Shown here: positions 5,731-6,232 of the stretch, piece after piece
Layout: every line of letters begins with the position of its first letter
How positions within the stretch are numbered: position 1 is the stretch's first letter
Assembly (NCBI GenBank): GCA_947441695.1
Contig: CANEUK010000090.1
Span: 1-6,232, forward strand
Origin: Rickettsiales bacterium
GTDB taxonomy: Bacteria > Pseudomonadota > Alphaproteobacteria > Rickettsiales > UBA1997
Direction of reading: 5' to 3'
DNA: 6,232 nt
Notes under the pieces: generated by a model
What the model saw: the letters and a program-made list of their open reading frames with translations, nothing else
Databases searched by the model: none
Told to the model about the DNA's origin: nothing
Program-made: the position numbers and the translations under genes

Positions 5731-6232
5731 ATGAACGATATCTATAAAAAGATCAGTAGCTTGGCTGAAAAATACTCAAAGAATCTTCGTCAGAAAATGG
5801 ATGAAAGAGTTGTTGAGATGAAAAAAGATGATAATTCTCATTACTTATTGTATCGAGTATTAGGTATTGCAACTGAAGAAGGGAGACTAATTGATGAGTA
5901 TCAAAATATGGGACGGTTTCTTTATAAATATGCGGGATCATTCTTAGAAGAAGCTGCAATTTTATGCTTTGAAGAAAAGTTTCCTAAAGCGCAGAAAAAA
6001 ATCCGTATCTCAAATAAATTAGGATCGAAGCCAAAAACTTTTGAGATTGACTGCCTTGTCGGCAAGGATGCTTATGAAATAAAGTGGAGAGATGCAACAA
6101 CTGATGGAGATCATATTACAAAAGAACATACTCGAGTAAAAAATATCAAAGATGCTGGATATAAACCTATTCGTATAATGTTCTATTATCCAAATCGCAC
6201 TCAAGCAATTCGCACACAAGAGACATTGAAAA
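5731..6232 (+). CDS. ApaLI-like type II restriction endonuclease, 3' end beyond window
   Basis: The visible 167 residues resemble the ApaLI family of type II restriction enzymes, whose founding member cuts G^TGCAC; this is recognised from memory of the family and not from a search. A PD-(D/E)xK nuclease core is visible: D107 in FEIDCLV and E116-I-K118 in AYEIKW, with an upstream helix carrying E73-E74 (GSFLEEAAILCF). The conserved-looking block after the core, DGDHITKEHTR (125-135) and PIRIMFYYPNR (146-156), fits the same family. The ATG at 5731 is the first in frame, four codons after an in-frame TAA (5716-5718); no Shine-Dalgarno is evident. Codon use differs from its neighbours: 3 of 11 Arg codons are AGA and one CGG, whereas era uses CGC/CGT for 7 of 8 and no AGA; AAG supplies 6 of 22 Lys codons against 3 of 33 in era. 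This suggests acquisition by transfer. A cognate methyltransferase would be expected outside the window. Confidence 0.82.
   Translation, partial: MNDIYKKISSLAEKYSKNLRQKMDERVVEMKKDDNSHYLLYRVLGIATEEGRLIDEYQNMGRFLYKYAGSFLEEAAILCFEEKFPKAQKKIRISNKLGSKPKTFEIDCLVGKDAYEIKWRDATTDGDHITKEHTRVKNIKDAGYKPIRIMFYYPNRTQAIRTQETLK

Noticed and set aside
5753..6219. Two minus-strand open frames (5753-5959 and 6019-6219)
   Set aside because: Both are antisense to the restriction endonuclease gene, whose nuclease motifs are convincing; the hydrophobic look of the second comes from the complement of AT-rich codons.
1..6232. Absence of GTGCAC as a sign of restriction avoidance
   Set aside because: I saw no GTGCAC in the window, but at this base composition fewer than one site would be expected, so the absence carries no information.

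Overview
The window is AT-rich bacterial chromosome that reads most like an alphaproteobacterium, perhaps of a reduced or Rickettsiales-like lineage. The evidence is protein-level: a class II DAHP synthase, a stand-alone prephenate dehydratase whose ACT domain carries the alphaproteobacterial-style LESY/EGHP motifs, an Era with an alphaproteobacterial-looking KH-domain half, and a long nitronate monooxygenase-like flavoprotein of a type I associate with alphaproteobacteria. TGG encodes Trp and TGA is used as a stop, so the standard code applies. Lineage below class level is a guess.

Layout. Bases 2-163 form a 162-bp foldback element with perfect 29-bp terminal inverted repeats, TA at each end and no coding capacity; it looks like a MITE. 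Next, on the minus strand, come rsmD (186-896) and pheA (about 899-1759), separated by 2 bp and probably one operon transcribed leftward. A 92-bp gap (1760-1851) carries a good sigma70-type promoter and a 14-bp dyad, and separates pheA from the divergent plus-strand genes aroG (1852-3201) and era (3224-4129). A 122-bp gap with a perfect TATAAT box leads to a nitronate monooxygenase-like flavin oxidoreductase gene (4252-5658) that starts with TTG. A 10-bp-stem hairpin follows. The window then ends inside an ApaLI-like type II restriction endonuclease gene (5731 onward), whose codon use differs from its neighbours.

How the genes relate. aroG makes DAHP, the entry compound of the shikimate pathway. 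pheA commits prephenate to phenylalanine. Their divergent arrangement over one short control region suggests coordinated expression. rsmD (16S rRNA methylation) and era (30S maturation) are ribosome-biogenesis genes attached to the two arms. The restriction gene appears to be an acquired accessory gene whose partner methyltransferase, if present, lies beyond the right edge.

The most notable points are the foldback element with its triplicated TATC-N4-GATA dyad, an insertion of roughly 45-50 residues in RsmD, replacement of the conserved Arg in the TRF active-site motif of prephenate dehydratase, the four-cysteine C-terminal cluster of the flavoprotein, and the restriction endonuclease at the right edge. 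I saw no clearly new defence or mobile system beyond these.
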